Shown: positions 24,946-34,542, counted from the first letter of the stretch. The stretch: 64,000 nucleotides of DNA from Promethearchaeia archaeon (GCA_029856155.1 JAHQWL010000083.1:1-64000), one strand, 5' to 3'. Numbers and translations: made by a program. The notes: a model not told the origin generated them from the sequence alone.

Positions 24946-25830
24946 ATGTCCTTACAAAAAGTAACTTCAAGAGATATTATAGAGAAGAAGAAAAAAGGCG
25001 AAAAAATTATTACACTCACATCATATGATTATTCATTCGCAAAAATTGTTGATAGGAGTGGTATTGATCTAATACTTGTCGGAGATTCACTTTCAATGGT
25101 TATGCTTGGATATAAAAACACATTATCAGTAACTATGGATGAAATGATTCATCATACAAAAGCAGTTAGCCGAGGAGTAACAAATGCTTTAGTTGTGGGA
25201 GATATGCCTTATCTCTCATATAAAATAAATAAAATAGAAGCTGTTAAAAATGCAGGGCGTTTTATCCAAGAAGGTGGTGCTGAAGCTGTTAAAGTTGAAG
25301 GAGGAACAGAAATTTGTCCTACAATTAAAGCAATGATCAAGGCAGATATACAAGTTATGGGCCATATTGGCCTTACTCCACAAGCTATTTATCAATTCGG
25401 AGGTTTTTTAGTTCAAGGTAAGACAATTGAAGCTGCTAAAAAATTAATATTAGATGCAAAAAATTTAGAAGAAGTAGGAGTTTTTTCAATCGTCTTAGAA
25501 AGTATCCCTTGGCAAATAGCTAAAATAATTACGAATTCCATTGATATCCCAACGATAGGTATTGGTGCTGGACCTCATTGTGATGGTCAAATCTTGGTTA
25601 TTCATGATATGTTAGGCATCTTTACAGATTTTAAACCCAAATTTCTGAAATATTTTGGTAATATTGGTGAATCTATTAGTCAGGCTTTAAATGATTATAG
25701 AGACGAAGTCATAAATGGAATATATCCAGATCGAGAACATTCATATGAATTTCCTCAACAAGACTTAAACAAAATCAACAAATGGTTCGAAAATATAGAT
25801 ATATGTGAAGAGGCTCATAAACTATCTTAG
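24946..25830 (+). CDS. panB: 3-methyl-2-oxobutanoate hydroxymethyltransferase
   Basis: The 294-residue PanB makes ketopantoate from 2-oxoisovalerate and methylene-tetrahydrofolate or -tetrahydropterin, the first committed step to pantothenate and CoA. Motifs are T-S-Y-D-Y-S-F-A-K near 25, [12 protein letters not shown] near 45 with the Mg-binding Asp, M-P-Y-L-S-Y near 88, V-K-V-E-G-G near 115, G-H-I-G-L-T-P-Q near 138, and [12 protein letters not shown] near 205. The aminotransferase gene that supplies the precursor lies divergent, 188 bases away. Confidence 0.95.
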   Translation: MSLQKVTSRDIIEKKKKGEKIITLTSYDYSFAKIVDRSGIDLILVGDSLSMVMLGYKNTLSVTMDEMIHHTKAVSRGVTNALVVGDMPYLSYKINKIEAVKNAGRFIQEGGAEAVKVEGGTEICPTIKAMIKADIQVMGHIGLTPQAIYQFGGFLVQGKTIEAAKKLILDAKNLEEVGVFSIVLESIPWQIAKIITNSIDIPTIGIGAGPHCDGQILVIHDMLGIFTDFKPKFLKYFGNIGESISQALNDYRDEVINGIYPDREHSYEFPQQDLNKINKWFENIDICEEAHKLS

Positions 25831-25971
25831 AATATATTTTTTTAAGCAGAATCTCATATTAATAAGAAAGGAAGTTCTTAGTGAGTATGAAAAATGTTAT
25901 TTTAATAATAGTCTATTTCTTGAAATTTTAGGACTTTCGTAATATTTTTGATTTTAAAAAAAAATATTATT

Positions 25972-26013
25972 ACGATATCCTACATTGTTATTATTAAAAT
26001 AACAGAATATCGT
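25972..26013 (+). promoter_or_regulatory. Nested inverted repeats upstream of the GTPase gene
   Basis: ACGATAT (25972-25978) pairs with ATATCGT (26007-26013). Inside, GTTATT (25987-25992) pairs with AATAAC (25998-26003) around loop ATTAA. This could be a long operator or a structured 3' end of the panB message. A TATA-like stretch (AATATATAAAAG, about 26051-26062) follows before the GTPase start. Confidence 0.4.
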
Positions 26014-26124
26014 TATATAAATAAAATTATAAATTTGTATTTATAGTTATAATATATAAAAGCTATACCATTTAAGAAAATAGTTCATAGTATAATAAAT
26101 TGAAACCTAATATAGGGAGATGTA

Positions 26125-27744
26125 ATGGCTGAAGAATATGATTATCTCTTTAAATCGATTGTCGTAGGAGATGGTGGAGTCGGAAAAACTGCTTTAACTC
26201 TCAGATTTAGTAAGGGTTTTTTCACTGAAGATTATAAAATGACGATAGGGGTAGATTTCCACGTAAAAACGATTAATATCGAATCTGTTGAAGGTACAAT
26301 ACGAGCAAAGCTTCAAATATGGGATACTGGAGGACAGGAGAGGTTTAGTTCAATTAGACCAATGTATTATAGAGGATCTTTAGGGGCATTATTGATCTTC
26401 GATCTTACAAATGGTGCAAGCTTTGAACACCTTCCTCAATGGATAGAAGAAGTAAGGGCGAATGTTAAAACAGAAATTCCTTTACTCCTTGTTGGTAATA
26501 AAAGTGATTTGACCGAACTAAGAGCTGTCTCTTTGGAAGAAATTAATGATTTCACAAGTAATTTTAATTTATATTATATGGAAACTTCAGCGAAAACAGG
26601 TGAAGGAGTTGGCGATTGTTTTTATATTTTAGCATGTTTAATGATCGGCTCAGGAGTCCCCGATCAGTTAATTTCAAAAGGAATTGTGTTCAGTCCTGGT
26701 CAAATTCTAACAACAGCAACAGGAACCTATCCAACTCCTCTAAGTCGATTAGAACCAGAATTTGATTTTGCGGCCCCTCCAGTTCCAGAACCTAGATCTC
26801 CCCAACCTAATATACCGAGTTCAACATTTGAACCAGAACCACAATTTGAGTTTGAAGCCCCGCCAGTTCCAGAACCAACACCTATATTGGAACCCGAATT
26901 TGAACCAGAAATACCTTTACCAGAATCCCAAGTTGAAAAAACAACTAAACAACCTGTAGTTTTCGACTTTAAAACACCAGAAGAAATATTAACGAGTGAA
27001 TTAAATGAAGAACAACTACAAAGCCCTCCTGAACCAAGCCTTATTACTAGTGGAGATGAAATCTATAAACCAAAAGCAGTTCCTTTTACATCAAGTATGC
27101 CAGTTCCTGCTCCTGCACCAGAAGGATTTCAATCTCCATTGGTAACGCCATCTATTGATAGTAAACCTTTAAGCGGTACTCATTTTTTAATGCCGCAAGA
27201 TACCCAAGAAAAAAAGTCAGATTCTTTGATGGATTACTTACCAGAACCAGTTTATTCTAAAAAAGAGATGAAAAAGGCTGAAAAACAGAAAAAGAAAGCG
27301 GAGAAGGAGAAGAAACTTCAAGAAGAAAAGGAAAGGCAACAAAAATTATTAGAGGATATGAAAAAAGCTAAGAAAGAAAAGAAAGAAAAACCTAAAAAAG
27401 AAAAGAAAGAAAAACTAGAATCTAAACCTATAGGCTCAATCCCTTCCACCCCCACAGCAGAAGCATCAAGCACACCCTCTCTATTTCAAACTTTAAGTCA
27501 AAAAACTGATGAGACAGAGAAATCTGTTGTCGCCGATTTTATGCCATTTACAGCAAAAAAAGGATCTGAAACTCAAGAGGCTAGTAAATTAAGAATTATA
27601 CCAAATATATCAGATATTGAAAGCAAACCAGTTCAATCAGAAGTATCAAAACCCTCAGAAAAAGAAATTATTATCTGTAAAAAGTGTGGAGCAATTCTAT
27701 CAAGCGATTATCAATTTTGTAATAAATGCGGAACCCCGTTATGA
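26125..27744 (+). CDS. Rab-like GTPase with proline-rich, lysine/glutamate-rich and zinc-ribbon tail
   Basis: The 539-residue protein starts with a full Rab-like GTPase (residues 1-175): G1 GDGGVGKT (15-22), Thr40, G3 DTGGQ (67-71), the Rab-typical IRPMYYRGSLGALLIFDLT, G4 NKSD (125-128) and G5 SAK (155-157). Residues about 205-350 are proline/glutamate-rich with two copies of an F-x-F-x-A-P-P-V-P-E-P unit. Residues about 378-425 are a long lysine/glutamate-rich segment likely to form a charged helix or coiled coil. The C-terminus is a zinc ribbon with Cys518, Cys521, Cys532 and Cys535. GGGAGATG lies before the ATG. The tail looks like a protein-interaction platform. Confidence 0.92.
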   Translation: MAEEYDYLFKSIVVGDGGVGKTALTLRFSKGFFTEDYKMTIGVDFHVKTINIESVEGTIRAKLQIWDTGGQERFSSIRPMYYRGSLGALLIFDLTNGASFEHLPQWIEEVRANVKTEIPLLLVGNKSDLTELRAVSLEEINDFTSNFNLYYMETSAKTGEGVGDCFYILACLMIGSGVPDQLISKGIVFSPGQILTTATGTYPTPLSRLEPEFDFAAPPVPEPRSPQPNIPSSTFEPEPQFEFEAPPVPEPTPILEPEFEPEIPLPESQVEKTTKQPVVFDFKTPEEILTSELNEEQLQSPPEPSLITSGDEIYKPKAVPFTSSMPVPAPAPEGFQSPLVTPSIDSKPLSGTHFLMPQDTQEKKSDSLMDYLPEPVYSKKEMKKAEKQKKKAEKEKKLQEEKERQQKLLEDMKKAKKEKKEKPKKEKKEKLESKPIGSIPSTPTAEASSTPSLFQTLSQKTDETEKSVVADFMPFTAKKGSETQEASKLRIIPNISDIESKPVQSEVSKPSEKEIIICKKCGAILSSDYQFCNKCGTPL

Positions 27745-27844
27745 TATGTACTTTAGAAACAAGTCATTTTTATATCTTGCTTCCTTTAAAATGAATTTCT
27801 AAATATTTAGTATCTATCACATTTCGGGAGGTTAATTGTTTAAA

Positions 27845-28618
27845 TCAGAGCGATTTCCCACAAATTGGACATATACTCCACATTTTTTTAATTTTTGATT
27901 TGCAGTGGATGCATACTTTTAATTCGGGATCGATTTGTGTTTGTGGTTTACCAAATATTGTTTGTTCAGCTTTGGAATATTCATAAGGGTTTTCTTCTAC
28001 TGGAGCTTTAATTTGATCTTGAGGTATTACAGTGGATTTTTCAACCATTTCTCTTGTAACATGGGTTTTTTCTGGTGGTAATTCTACCTGAGGTTTAGTA
28101 TACTTTTGGGGTTTGATAGGTGTTTCTCTTATATTTTTTTCTAACACTTTATGCTCTGGTTTGGGTGTTTCAGTTTCAGTTTCTCCAAGTGGAACGCCAA
28201 CTTTATAAAAAAAGTATTTATTATCATTATTTTCTATAATTCTCTCTCCATCTTCCAAACACACTTCTACATAGTAAATAATAACCGAACCAATGGGAAC
28301 TTCAGCAATTTCTGCTATGTAATAATCCATTTTAGACTCCATTTCCATTTGATACCATGATTTCCCTTGATCAGCGCTGAAAATTAAATTTACCATAAAA
28401 ATAGCTTTATTAAAAGTTTCTTCAGTGATTTTTACAACAATTTTAATTGTTTTTTTATGGGCTTCCTTTGGAGTGGTGATAATTTCTGTATCATCCCAAG
28501 CTGCTCCGCATTTAGGACAATTAGTAAACCAATTAGGATATTCAAAACTACACTTAGAACAATTTTTTGTAAAATATCTTGTTGTTTTTATTCCAAGTGT
28601 TTTTTTTTCTTTACCCAT
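27845..28618 (-). CDS. Double zinc-ribbon protein with central Ig-like domain
   Basis: The 257-residue protein has a zinc ribbon at each end: Cys20, Cys23, Cys34 and Cys37 near the N-terminus, and Cys236, Cys239, Cys250 and Cys253 at the C-terminus. Residues about 54-145 alternate strands (KTIKIVVKITEETF, FMVNLIFSADQGKSWYQ, VIIYYVEVCLEDGE) in a pattern like an Ig- or FnIII-like beta-sandwich. A proline- and charge-rich linker joins it to the last ribbon. It is convergent with the GTPase whose tail also combines proline-rich sequence and a zinc ribbon. Function unknown. Confidence 0.7.
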   Translation of the reverse strand: MGKEKKTLGIKTTRYFTKNCSKCSFEYPNWFTNCPKCGAAWDDTEIITTPKEAHKKTIKIVVKITEETFNKAIFMVNLIFSADQGKSWYQMEMESKMDYYIAEIAEVPIGSVIIYYVEVCLEDGERIIENNDNKYFFYKVGVPLGETETETPKPEHKVLEKNIRETPIKPQKYTKPQVELPPEKTHVTREMVEKSTVIPQDQIKAPVEENPYEYSKAEQTIFGKPQTQIDPELKVCIHCKSKIKKMWSICPICGKSL

Positions 28619-28754
28619 TGTCTTAATTCCAAGTTTTTGAAATTAAACTCCCAAAAAATCTTACTAATAATTTAATAATAATTTGTACTAAATATATTTT
28701 TTTTCCAACGATATTAATTAAAACGGCAATTTTTATAAAACTTCTATTCGAATC

Positions 28755-29933
28755 TCAAGAAATTTTTAATTTTTTTAAAATTTTCTCTAAATCACCAGTA
28801 AAATTTTGTAAATGGGTTTTTTGAACATGTGGCATAATTACCACTCTAATAAGATTGAAATCTTCAAATTTACCTACCATCCAATTTCTCTTTCGTAATT
28901 CTTCATCAATTTTACAAATACTTTCTTTGTTTTCAGTAGTAATTCCAACAACATTTATAATTGGATTAGTAGCTAACTTTACTCCTTTTATTTCATTTAT
29001 TCGTTGAGTCAAATATCGAGTGTTATCCATACACTTTTTTATGATCTGTTTAAATCCGTTAAAACCTAAATATTTCAATATTACCCAAAATGCTATTACA
29101 GTTCCACCAGATCTAGTTCCCACTATATGGAAGTGTTTAAAATTTCCTCCAGCTAAATATGGTATTTCAAATCCTGTTTTTTCTAAAATTGAAGGATCTC
29201 TTAAAAAAAAACCTCCTGAAGGAATGATTCCTAAACCCATTTTATGTGGATCTGCGGTTATGGAATCAACTGAATCTACTGAAAAATCCCATGCAGGAAT
29301 CGGATAATTTAATTCTTTTAGAAAGGGTAATATAAATCCTCCAAATGCAGCATCGATATGAAAAAATATATCTTTATTCTCAATTAGATTTCCAATATCT
29401 TCTATTGGATCTATCAGACCTAAAGAAGTAGTTCCTGCAATTCCTACAACACCACAAGTATTATTATTTATTAATGAATTAAAATGCTCGAGATCTAGTT
29501 CAAAATTATCATTTAATTTTGTTTTCCTAAGTTTAATTCCAAGTAAATCAGCTGCTTTATCAAAAGACACATGTGCTGAACGGGGTACAACAACTTCTGG
29601 AAAAGAAATATCTGGTCTTAATTTTTTAGCAATCCTCATTGCTATTAAGTTTGATTCTGAACCCCCCGTAGTGAAAGTGCCTATTATCTTTTTCCCATTA
29701 AAAAGCCCACCAATCTCACTCACTAATTCTTCTTCTAACTCAGCAGTCCCCAAAAATAAACCTGGATCTCCAAGATTTTTAGCAACATATTTCATATAAA
29801 TTTCAACTGCAATAGCTAAAGGTTCAGTGCACATTGAACCTAATATTGAGCCTGATTCATATGAAAAATCACTTTTTAATTTTTCTTTGAGAATTTTCAG
29901 TATTTCTTGTTTTTCTAATCCTTCTTTTAACAT
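28755..29933 (-). CDS. mfnA: MfnA-like group II PLP decarboxylase (L-aspartate/L-tyrosine decarboxylase)
   Basis: The 392-residue protein belongs to the glutamate/tyrosine decarboxylase family. The PLP lysine is Lys231 in TADPHKMGLG, Asp194 lies in FHIDAAFGGF, and T-T-G-G-S-E-S-N at 88-95 holds the phosphate. Archaeal MfnA proteins decarboxylate tyrosine for methanofuran, or aspartate to beta-alanine for CoA. There are no methanogenesis genes here and PanB lies 3 kb away, so aspartate decarboxylation for pantothenate is the more attractive inference. Length and motif order are normal. Confidence 0.85.
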   Translation of the reverse strand: MLKEGLEKQEILKILKEKLKSDFSYESGSILGSMCTEPLAIAVEIYMKYVAKNLGDPGLFLGTAELEEELVSEIGGLFNGKKIIGTFTTGGSESNLIAMRIAKKLRPDISFPEVVVPRSAHVSFDKAADLLGIKLRKTKLNDNFELDLEHFNSLINNNTCGVVGIAGTTSLGLIDPIEDIGNLIENKDIFFHIDAAFGGFILPFLKELNYPIPAWDFSVDSVDSITADPHKMGLGIIPSGGFFLRDPSILEKTGFEIPYLAGGNFKHFHIVGTRSGGTVIAFWVILKYLGFNGFKQIIKKCMDNTRYLTQRINEIKGVKLATNPIINVVGITTENKESICKIDEELRKRNWMVGKFEDFNLIRVVIMPHVQKTHLQNFTGDLEKILKKLKIS

Positions 29934-30063
29934 ATTTGTATTATCAGATCAGTGATAGTTTCTTATTAATTCATAAAATAGAAAAATTTAAACAATTAAA
30001 ATTTTATAAATTATGAATAAAATTGTACTTTATTGAATAAAATTACTTTGGAATTATCCTAAA

Positions 30064-30381
30064 TTATAAAAATCGTTTTGAATCTCTATTTGAATATTTA
30101 TCAATAATTTTATTAAATTCTTTTCCTAAATCAATTTTGTAATGATTAGCAACACATATAATAGAAAAAAGAAGATCTGCTAATTCTTCTCCCAAACAAG
30201 AATCTAAATTATTGGACTTTTTCGGTTTATATCCTTCAAGAGAATTTACTTCTCTTGCAACTTCTCCTAATTCTTCCATAATAGCACAAATCATTGATAA
30301 AGGTGGCCAATACCCCCCATAATTATGGATCCAATTGTCTACGATTTCTTGAACTTCTTTAAGTAAATACTCTTTAATCAT
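30064..30381 (-). CDS. MazG-like nucleotide pyrophosphohydrolase
   Basis: The 105-residue all-alpha protein has the MazG/dUTPase-2 metal-binding helices: E-E-L-G-E-V-A-R-E (about 31-39) and E-E-L-A-D-L-L-F-S-I (about 65-74), the E-x-x-E...E-x-x-D arrangement that binds magnesium. Such single-domain enzymes hydrolyse non-canonical or excess dNTPs to monophosphates. It lies 46 bases downstream of the anaerobic ribonucleotide reductase gene's stop on the same strand, a sensible partnership in dNTP control. Confidence 0.85.
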   Translation of the reverse strand: MIKEYLLKEVQEIVDNWIHNYGGYWPPLSMICAIMEELGEVAREVNSLEGYKPKKSNNLDSCLGEELADLLFSIICVANHYKIDLGKEFNKIIDKYSNRDSKRFL

Positions 30382-30427
30382 ATATAGTATAAAATATGAT
30401 AATATTTAAAAAATAGAAAAGTAAAAA

Positions 30428-32563
30428 TTAATAAAAAACATGCTCGCGTCTACGAGCTTCCCATTCCGCCCTTTTTCCGGGATTATATCTATTTACTTCG
30501 CTATAATATCCCGTAACTCTTGAATACACTTTTACGTTCTCAGAATTACACTTCGGACAACTAAATTGAGTCCCTCTAAACATTTTCCTACATGAAGGAC
30601 AATAAATAAAATCAATGGTGTAAGCAAAATAGGCTGTATTTGTATTAAGGCAAATGTTTTTGGTAAGTTCCCAAAGACCATAAACATCTGGTTTTTGTTC
30701 TCCTAACCAAATGTGAGTAATTACTCCACCCTCAATAATTGGATGTAAATCTCCTTGTTTTATTATACGTTCGAATAAAGGTAAATCCGCGTCATATCTA
30801 ATGTGGCTTGAATTGGTGTAATAAGCAGATTTACCTGATGACTGTACAATAGCTTTTTGGGGGAAATGTTTTAAATCTAATTTTGCTAGGCGATTAGCTG
30901 TTGATTCACTAGGCTGTTCCCATATAGAATAAGATTTACCGTCTCTTTGGGTCATACTATTACATTTAGCAACGATGTAATTCAAAATCTTTTTTCCTAA
31001 CTCATAAGCAGTATTATCTTCATGAAGTTCATATCCAGATAGACTTTTGACAGCTTCATTTAATCCAGTAAATCCTATTGAAAGATTCTGATCTTTTAAG
31101 TTGAAGATAGGATTACCTTTTATTTTACCACTACACAATGGTAAATGCCCTGTTTTTAATCTCCTCTCCATTAATTTCCATTTTTTTAATAAAATTCTTG
31201 CAGAAAGCTCAATTTTCTCATCTAGTACATTGAAATAATCAGATTCGTTTTCTGAAAGATAAGCATACCGAGGAAGATTTAAACTAACACTTTGAAGTGA
31301 ACCAATTGTTACATAATTTTCCCATAGGTTTGCATTTTTTCTTTTTTCAGGATCTAGATTACAATGCTCGATGATTTGATTTCCACTTAAGAATTTTCTG
31401 CAACATTGACTGTGGATTTCATCTGGCATCCAATCTGGACACATATTAAGGAAATACGGAGTTCCCATGGTAGCGATTTCTTCCATTACTTTTAAATAAG
31501 ACGGTTCAAATTCATGCAACCATTCTTTTTTAATCTTAATCTCATGTTTTGGAAATGCAAAAAGTTTTCCATTATGATCACCTTGAATATAAACATTTGT
31601 TAAAGCATCAAAAAGTTTGAGACATTCATCTTTATAATCTCCATATGTTCCTGCTAGTTCTCCATGTATTCCAACCGCCGGAATATTTAATAAGCCATTA
31701 GGTATAGTTGGAGTACAAGAAATTGAAGTGAATGGTACTTGTCCTCCTCTTGCTGCAAAAATTTGATTAGTCTCAAAAATCAAGCATTGCATTGATTGTT
31801 CAATCTCTCTGTCCGAAATACCACGTGCATATGGTGCTAAAAAAGTAGTTATATAATCATATCCCTGTCCCCCACTGAATTCGCCCTGAATTATTCCAAG
31901 CCACTTAGCGAGATGAGTCACAGCAACACGTAAGCTTCCTGCGGGTCCTGATTTACTACAATGCGCCCAACTATCTACCGGAGGTAATCCATGTTGTAGA
32001 ATCATACGTGGGTCCCATTCTTGACAGAAAGGTCTTAAATCAAAATATCTTAACATATGAACGTGAATATCACCGTATAAATGGGCATGAGCTTCTTCAG
32101 AATCTAAAATTCTTAATAAAGCATATTCATCTGATATTCTATTTGCAGCCCAATGATGAATACTTTCTGGATTCATATCTTGATTTGCATTCTCATCTAT
32201 TCCGTGTTCTAAAATTGCTTCATAATCCATTAATGGCATTCCTATTCTCGTATATATTTTTCGCTCGTCCTCAAAATGTTGTTCTGATAATATTGAGCAC
32301 ACAATTTCTCTAATATGAGGACCCGATAAGAACCTAATCCCAGAAGATATTATTCTCCTAACAACTAATTCGGTAATTCTATCCGCAGATTTTTGGGATA
32401 AACCCGTTTCATATATAAGACTTTGTTCAATCTTTATTGGATCGAATGGTACTACATCACCTTCAGTTCTAAAAACTCGTGGTAACAATTTTGTCAAATA
32501 TTTACGTCTAACTTTTTCAGCATCTTTCTCTTTTAATGGTTTTAAATCTGATACCAAGACCAA
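30428..32563 (-). CDS. nrdD: Anaerobic ribonucleoside-triphosphate reductase (class III)
   Basis: The 711-residue enzyme makes dNTPs using a glycyl radical. An ATP-cone allosteric domain occupies about residues 28-120 (RVFRTEGDVVPFDPIKIEQSL). The barrel follows, then a zinc ribbon near the end (CPSCRKMF and CPKCNSEN) and the glycyl-radical loop S-R-V-T-G-Y-Y with N-R-Y-N-P-G-K-R-A-E after it. Translation starts at TTG with a GAGGAAGG tract before it. The activase NrdG is not adjacent, so it must be encoded elsewhere. A short inverted repeat lies about 45-65 bases upstream. Confidence 0.94.
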   Translation of the reverse strand: MVLVSDLKPLKEKDAEKVRRKYLTKLLPRVFRTEGDVVPFDPIKIEQSLIYETGLSQKSADRITELVVRRIISSGIRFLSGPHIREIVCSILSEQHFEDERKIYTRIGMPLMDYEAILEHGIDENANQDMNPESIHHWAANRISDEYALLRILDSEEAHAHLYGDIHVHMLRYFDLRPFCQEWDPRMILQHGLPPVDSWAHCSKSGPAGSLRVAVTHLAKWLGIIQGEFSGGQGYDYITTFLAPYARGISDREIEQSMQCLIFETNQIFAARGGQVPFTSISCTPTIPNGLLNIPAVGIHGELAGTYGDYKDECLKLFDALTNVYIQGDHNGKLFAFPKHEIKIKKEWLHEFEPSYLKVMEEIATMGTPYFLNMCPDWMPDEIHSQCCRKFLSGNQIIEHCNLDPEKRKNANLWENYVTIGSLQSVSLNLPRYAYLSENESDYFNVLDEKIELSARILLKKWKLMERRLKTGHLPLCSGKIKGNPIFNLKDQNLSIGFTGLNEAVKSLSGYELHEDNTAYELGKKILNYIVAKCNSMTQRDGKSYSIWEQPSESTANRLAKLDLKHFPQKAIVQSSGKSAYYTNSSHIRYDADLPLFERIIKQGDLHPIIEGGVITHIWLGEQKPDVYGLWELTKNICLNTNTAYFAYTIDFIYCPSCRKMFRGTQFSCPKCNSENVKVYSRVTGYYSEVNRYNPGKRAEWEARRREHVFY

Positions 32564-33013
32564 TATAAACCTTCCTCTTTTTCAATTTTTATGTATCCTA
32601 TTATAATATAGTGGAATACAACACTATTTTTAATCAAAAAATTTTGTCGGTAGTATGAACTGAATTTAGAGAATTATTAATTGTTTATTATCGTTAATAT
32701 TTTACCTCTTATGATATAAAAATTTATTTGTTTTTCCAATTTAAACTTATTTTATTAACACTTTATCTGTGAATCTAAAATTTGTTTACTAAAATTACGA
32801 AAAAATTCTTAATTCTTTGGAGTCTTTTCAATTTCTGATTTATTAATTCTTAAATTACATTATATAGAAAATTTTGTCGAACAAATTACCACACTTCACT
32901 AGTTTTAACTTTTAAAATTTTATAAGAATTAAGATTAAGTGTATTTATAAAAAAAAAGCACTGCTACAACTGAAGGCATATTTATTATGAGGAAAATCTT
33001 CTTAACTAAGAAT
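32564..33013. other. AT-rich intergenic region upstream of nrdD
   Basis: 450 bases without a credible gene. ATAGTG (32608-32613) and CACTAT (32622-32627) form an inverted repeat near the nrdD promoter. The octamer-plus ATTTTGTCG occurs twice (about 32641 and 32872). Otherwise only AT-rich sequence is seen. Confidence 0.4.
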
Positions 33014-33367
33014 TTACCATTGATAAGCAGCAATAGCAAAAACCGTTAACATGCAGAAGATAAATTCTCCTAACAACCAATCACGAAAAAATTGTTTTTT
33101 CTTATCTCTATTGTTTTTTATCTTTGTAGCTAAGGCAAAACTAATTGCTGAGTTTGTTCCAGTAAATATCATAAAAGAATAGCTCATGGCTGTTACCTCC
33201 AAATCCAATATTTCTAAAACAATATCTAAAAATATCCAAGCACCCAGAAAACCCGCAAGCAATAATAAAAACCACCAACCTGAAAATTGAATGATTTTCT
33301 CAAATTTTATATCCAAATCTGAAATAATTGTAAGATCTTCAATACGTTTCTTCTTAACTTTCGACAT
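33014..33367 (-). CDS. Three-span membrane protein
   Basis: The 117-residue protein has a charged N-terminus (SKVKKKRIEDL), hydrophobic segments at about 29-50, 58-83 and 94-115, and a lysine/arginine-rich loop (KIKNNRDKKKQFFRD) between the second and third. It lies 78 bases downstream of the NAC gene on the same strand and could be the last gene of the PAN-PUA-NAC cluster. Family unknown. Confidence 0.6.
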   Translation of the reverse strand: MSKVKKKRIEDLTIISDLDIKFEKIIQFSGWWFLLLLAGFLGAWIFLDIVLEILDLEVTAMSYSFMIFTGTNSAISFALATKIKNNRDKKKQFFRDWLLGEFIFCMLTVFAIAAYQW

Positions 33368-33445
33368 ATAAAATCAAAATTCGTACTTTTTGATTATAAA
33401 AATTTTATAACTCTTAATCTTTATTATTTGAATAATGCTTCGATA

Positions 33446-33925
33446 TTAAGGTCTATTCTTCAAAAACAAAATCGCTTTAGCAATATCTCCATTAAATTCT
33501 TTTAATATAGTCTCTGCTTCATTTTTATCTACATTTGCCTGTGTAGCCACTAGCATAATATCATTTTCAGTAATTGTTGTTTTTACCTCAGATTCTTCAT
33601 CGGGTTCCAACTCCATATAAGTATCATCACTTTTGATTGAAATACTCTCTGGAGAAACTTCTTCGGCTTGACCTATTATTTGATATATTTCTTGACCTGC
33701 TTGTTTCATCTTAACCACTTCGGGTTGCTCTATTATCAATGATTTTTCTGCACCCTCTATTATAACTCGAGTGGCATCGATAGGTTCCATATCTATACCC
33801 TGTTGAGCCATTTTTCTACGCATCTGTCTTGATCCAAATTGTTGACCTTCTCGCGCTTTAACGGGTTGTGGGCGTTTTGGTTTACTTTTCTCTTTATTTT
33901 GCATTTCCTTTGGTAATTTTACCAC
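33446..33925 (-). CDS. Nascent polypeptide-associated complex protein (alpha-NAC homologue)
   Basis: The 159-residue protein has a basic N-terminus for ribosome contact (KEKSKPKRPQPVKAREG and RQMRRKMAQQG), a NAC domain at about 45-105 (A-T-R-V-I-I-E-G-A-E-K-S-L-I-I-E-Q-P-E-V), and a C-terminal UBA-like domain (about 118-159, D-I-M-L-V-A-T-Q-A-N-V-D-K-N-E-A). Archaeal NAC is a homodimer that contacts nascent chains at the ribosome exit. The start is GTG, although a later in-frame ATG gives only a slightly shorter protein. Its neighbours PUA and PAN link synthesis with degradation. Confidence 0.92.
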   Translation of the reverse strand: MVKLPKEMQNKEKSKPKRPQPVKAREGQQFGSRQMRRKMAQQGIDMEPIDATRVIIEGAEKSLIIEQPEVVKMKQAGQEIYQIIGQAEEVSPESISIKSDDTYMELEPDEESEVKTTITENDIMLVATQANVDKNEAETILKEFNGDIAKAILFLKNRP

Positions 33926-33977
33926 TTTATTTCACATTGAAAAAACTTTTTTCTTAAAATATATAATTATTCAAAAT

Positions 33978-34469
33978 TTAAATTTTTGATTTATGAATAC
34001 CTTTTCTTATGTTAACTGCAATACCACTTGAAAACGTTTTTATATAATTAACAGGAATTTTTAACTTACCAATACCCAGCAATTCATCCTCTTGATTTAC
34101 GACAATTACTTCATCTAAAGGTCTTAAGTTTTCATCAATACTAACAACATGTTTACAGAAAACATTTCTTCCTTTTTTTATAAACTCTGATATATCATTT
34201 AAAACAATAACTCTTAGCTTTGGACACGCAGTATTCTTAATTATTTTAGCCGCTGAAAAGAGAGTTAAAGTAAAAAAACCATTTGTGGGTCTTAAAGTAA
34301 GTAATAAATTATCATTGTAATAGATATATCTGATTTTATTAGTATTTGGCGACCTTTTAACACTTATCTGATCAATTTCATCAAAAAGAATATCAGTAAT
34401 TTCATTACTAAATTGATAATCTGAAATTGCTTTAATTTGTCTTAAACCTAATAATAATTCAGTTTCCAT
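33978..34469 (-). CDS. PUA-domain RNA-binding protein
   Basis: The 163-residue protein has a pre-PUA-like N-terminal part (residues 1-80, with LRPTNGFFTLTLFSAAKII) and a C-terminal PUA domain (about 85-160: R-V-I-V-L-N-D-I-S-E-F-I-K-K-G-R-N-V-F-C-K-H, then L-R-P-L-D-E-V-I-V-V-N, then L-L-G-I-G-K-L). This two-part architecture occurs in archaeal tRNA-guanine transglycosylase-derived and MCT-1-like proteins. Without a catalytic domain it probably binds RNA. It lies between the PAN and NAC genes on the same strand. Confidence 0.8.
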   Translation of the reverse strand: METELLLGLRQIKAISDYQFSNEITDILFDEIDQISVKRSPNTNKIRYIYYNDNLLLTLRPTNGFFTLTLFSAAKIIKNTACPKLRVIVLNDISEFIKKGRNVFCKHVVSIDENLRPLDEVIVVNQEDELLGIGKLKIPVNYIKTFSSGIAVNIRKGIHKSKI

Positions 34470-34542
34470 AGATCAATAATTAAGAATAATATTTAATTTA
34501 GAAAAAGAAAGTAGCACATAAATAGATTGTTTAAATCATAAT

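Noticed and set aside
32608..32627. Possible NrdR box upstream of nrdD
   Set aside because: The ATAGTG/CACTAT repeat has the opposite half-site orientation to the NrdR consensus and occurs once, so it is only noted as an inverted repeat.
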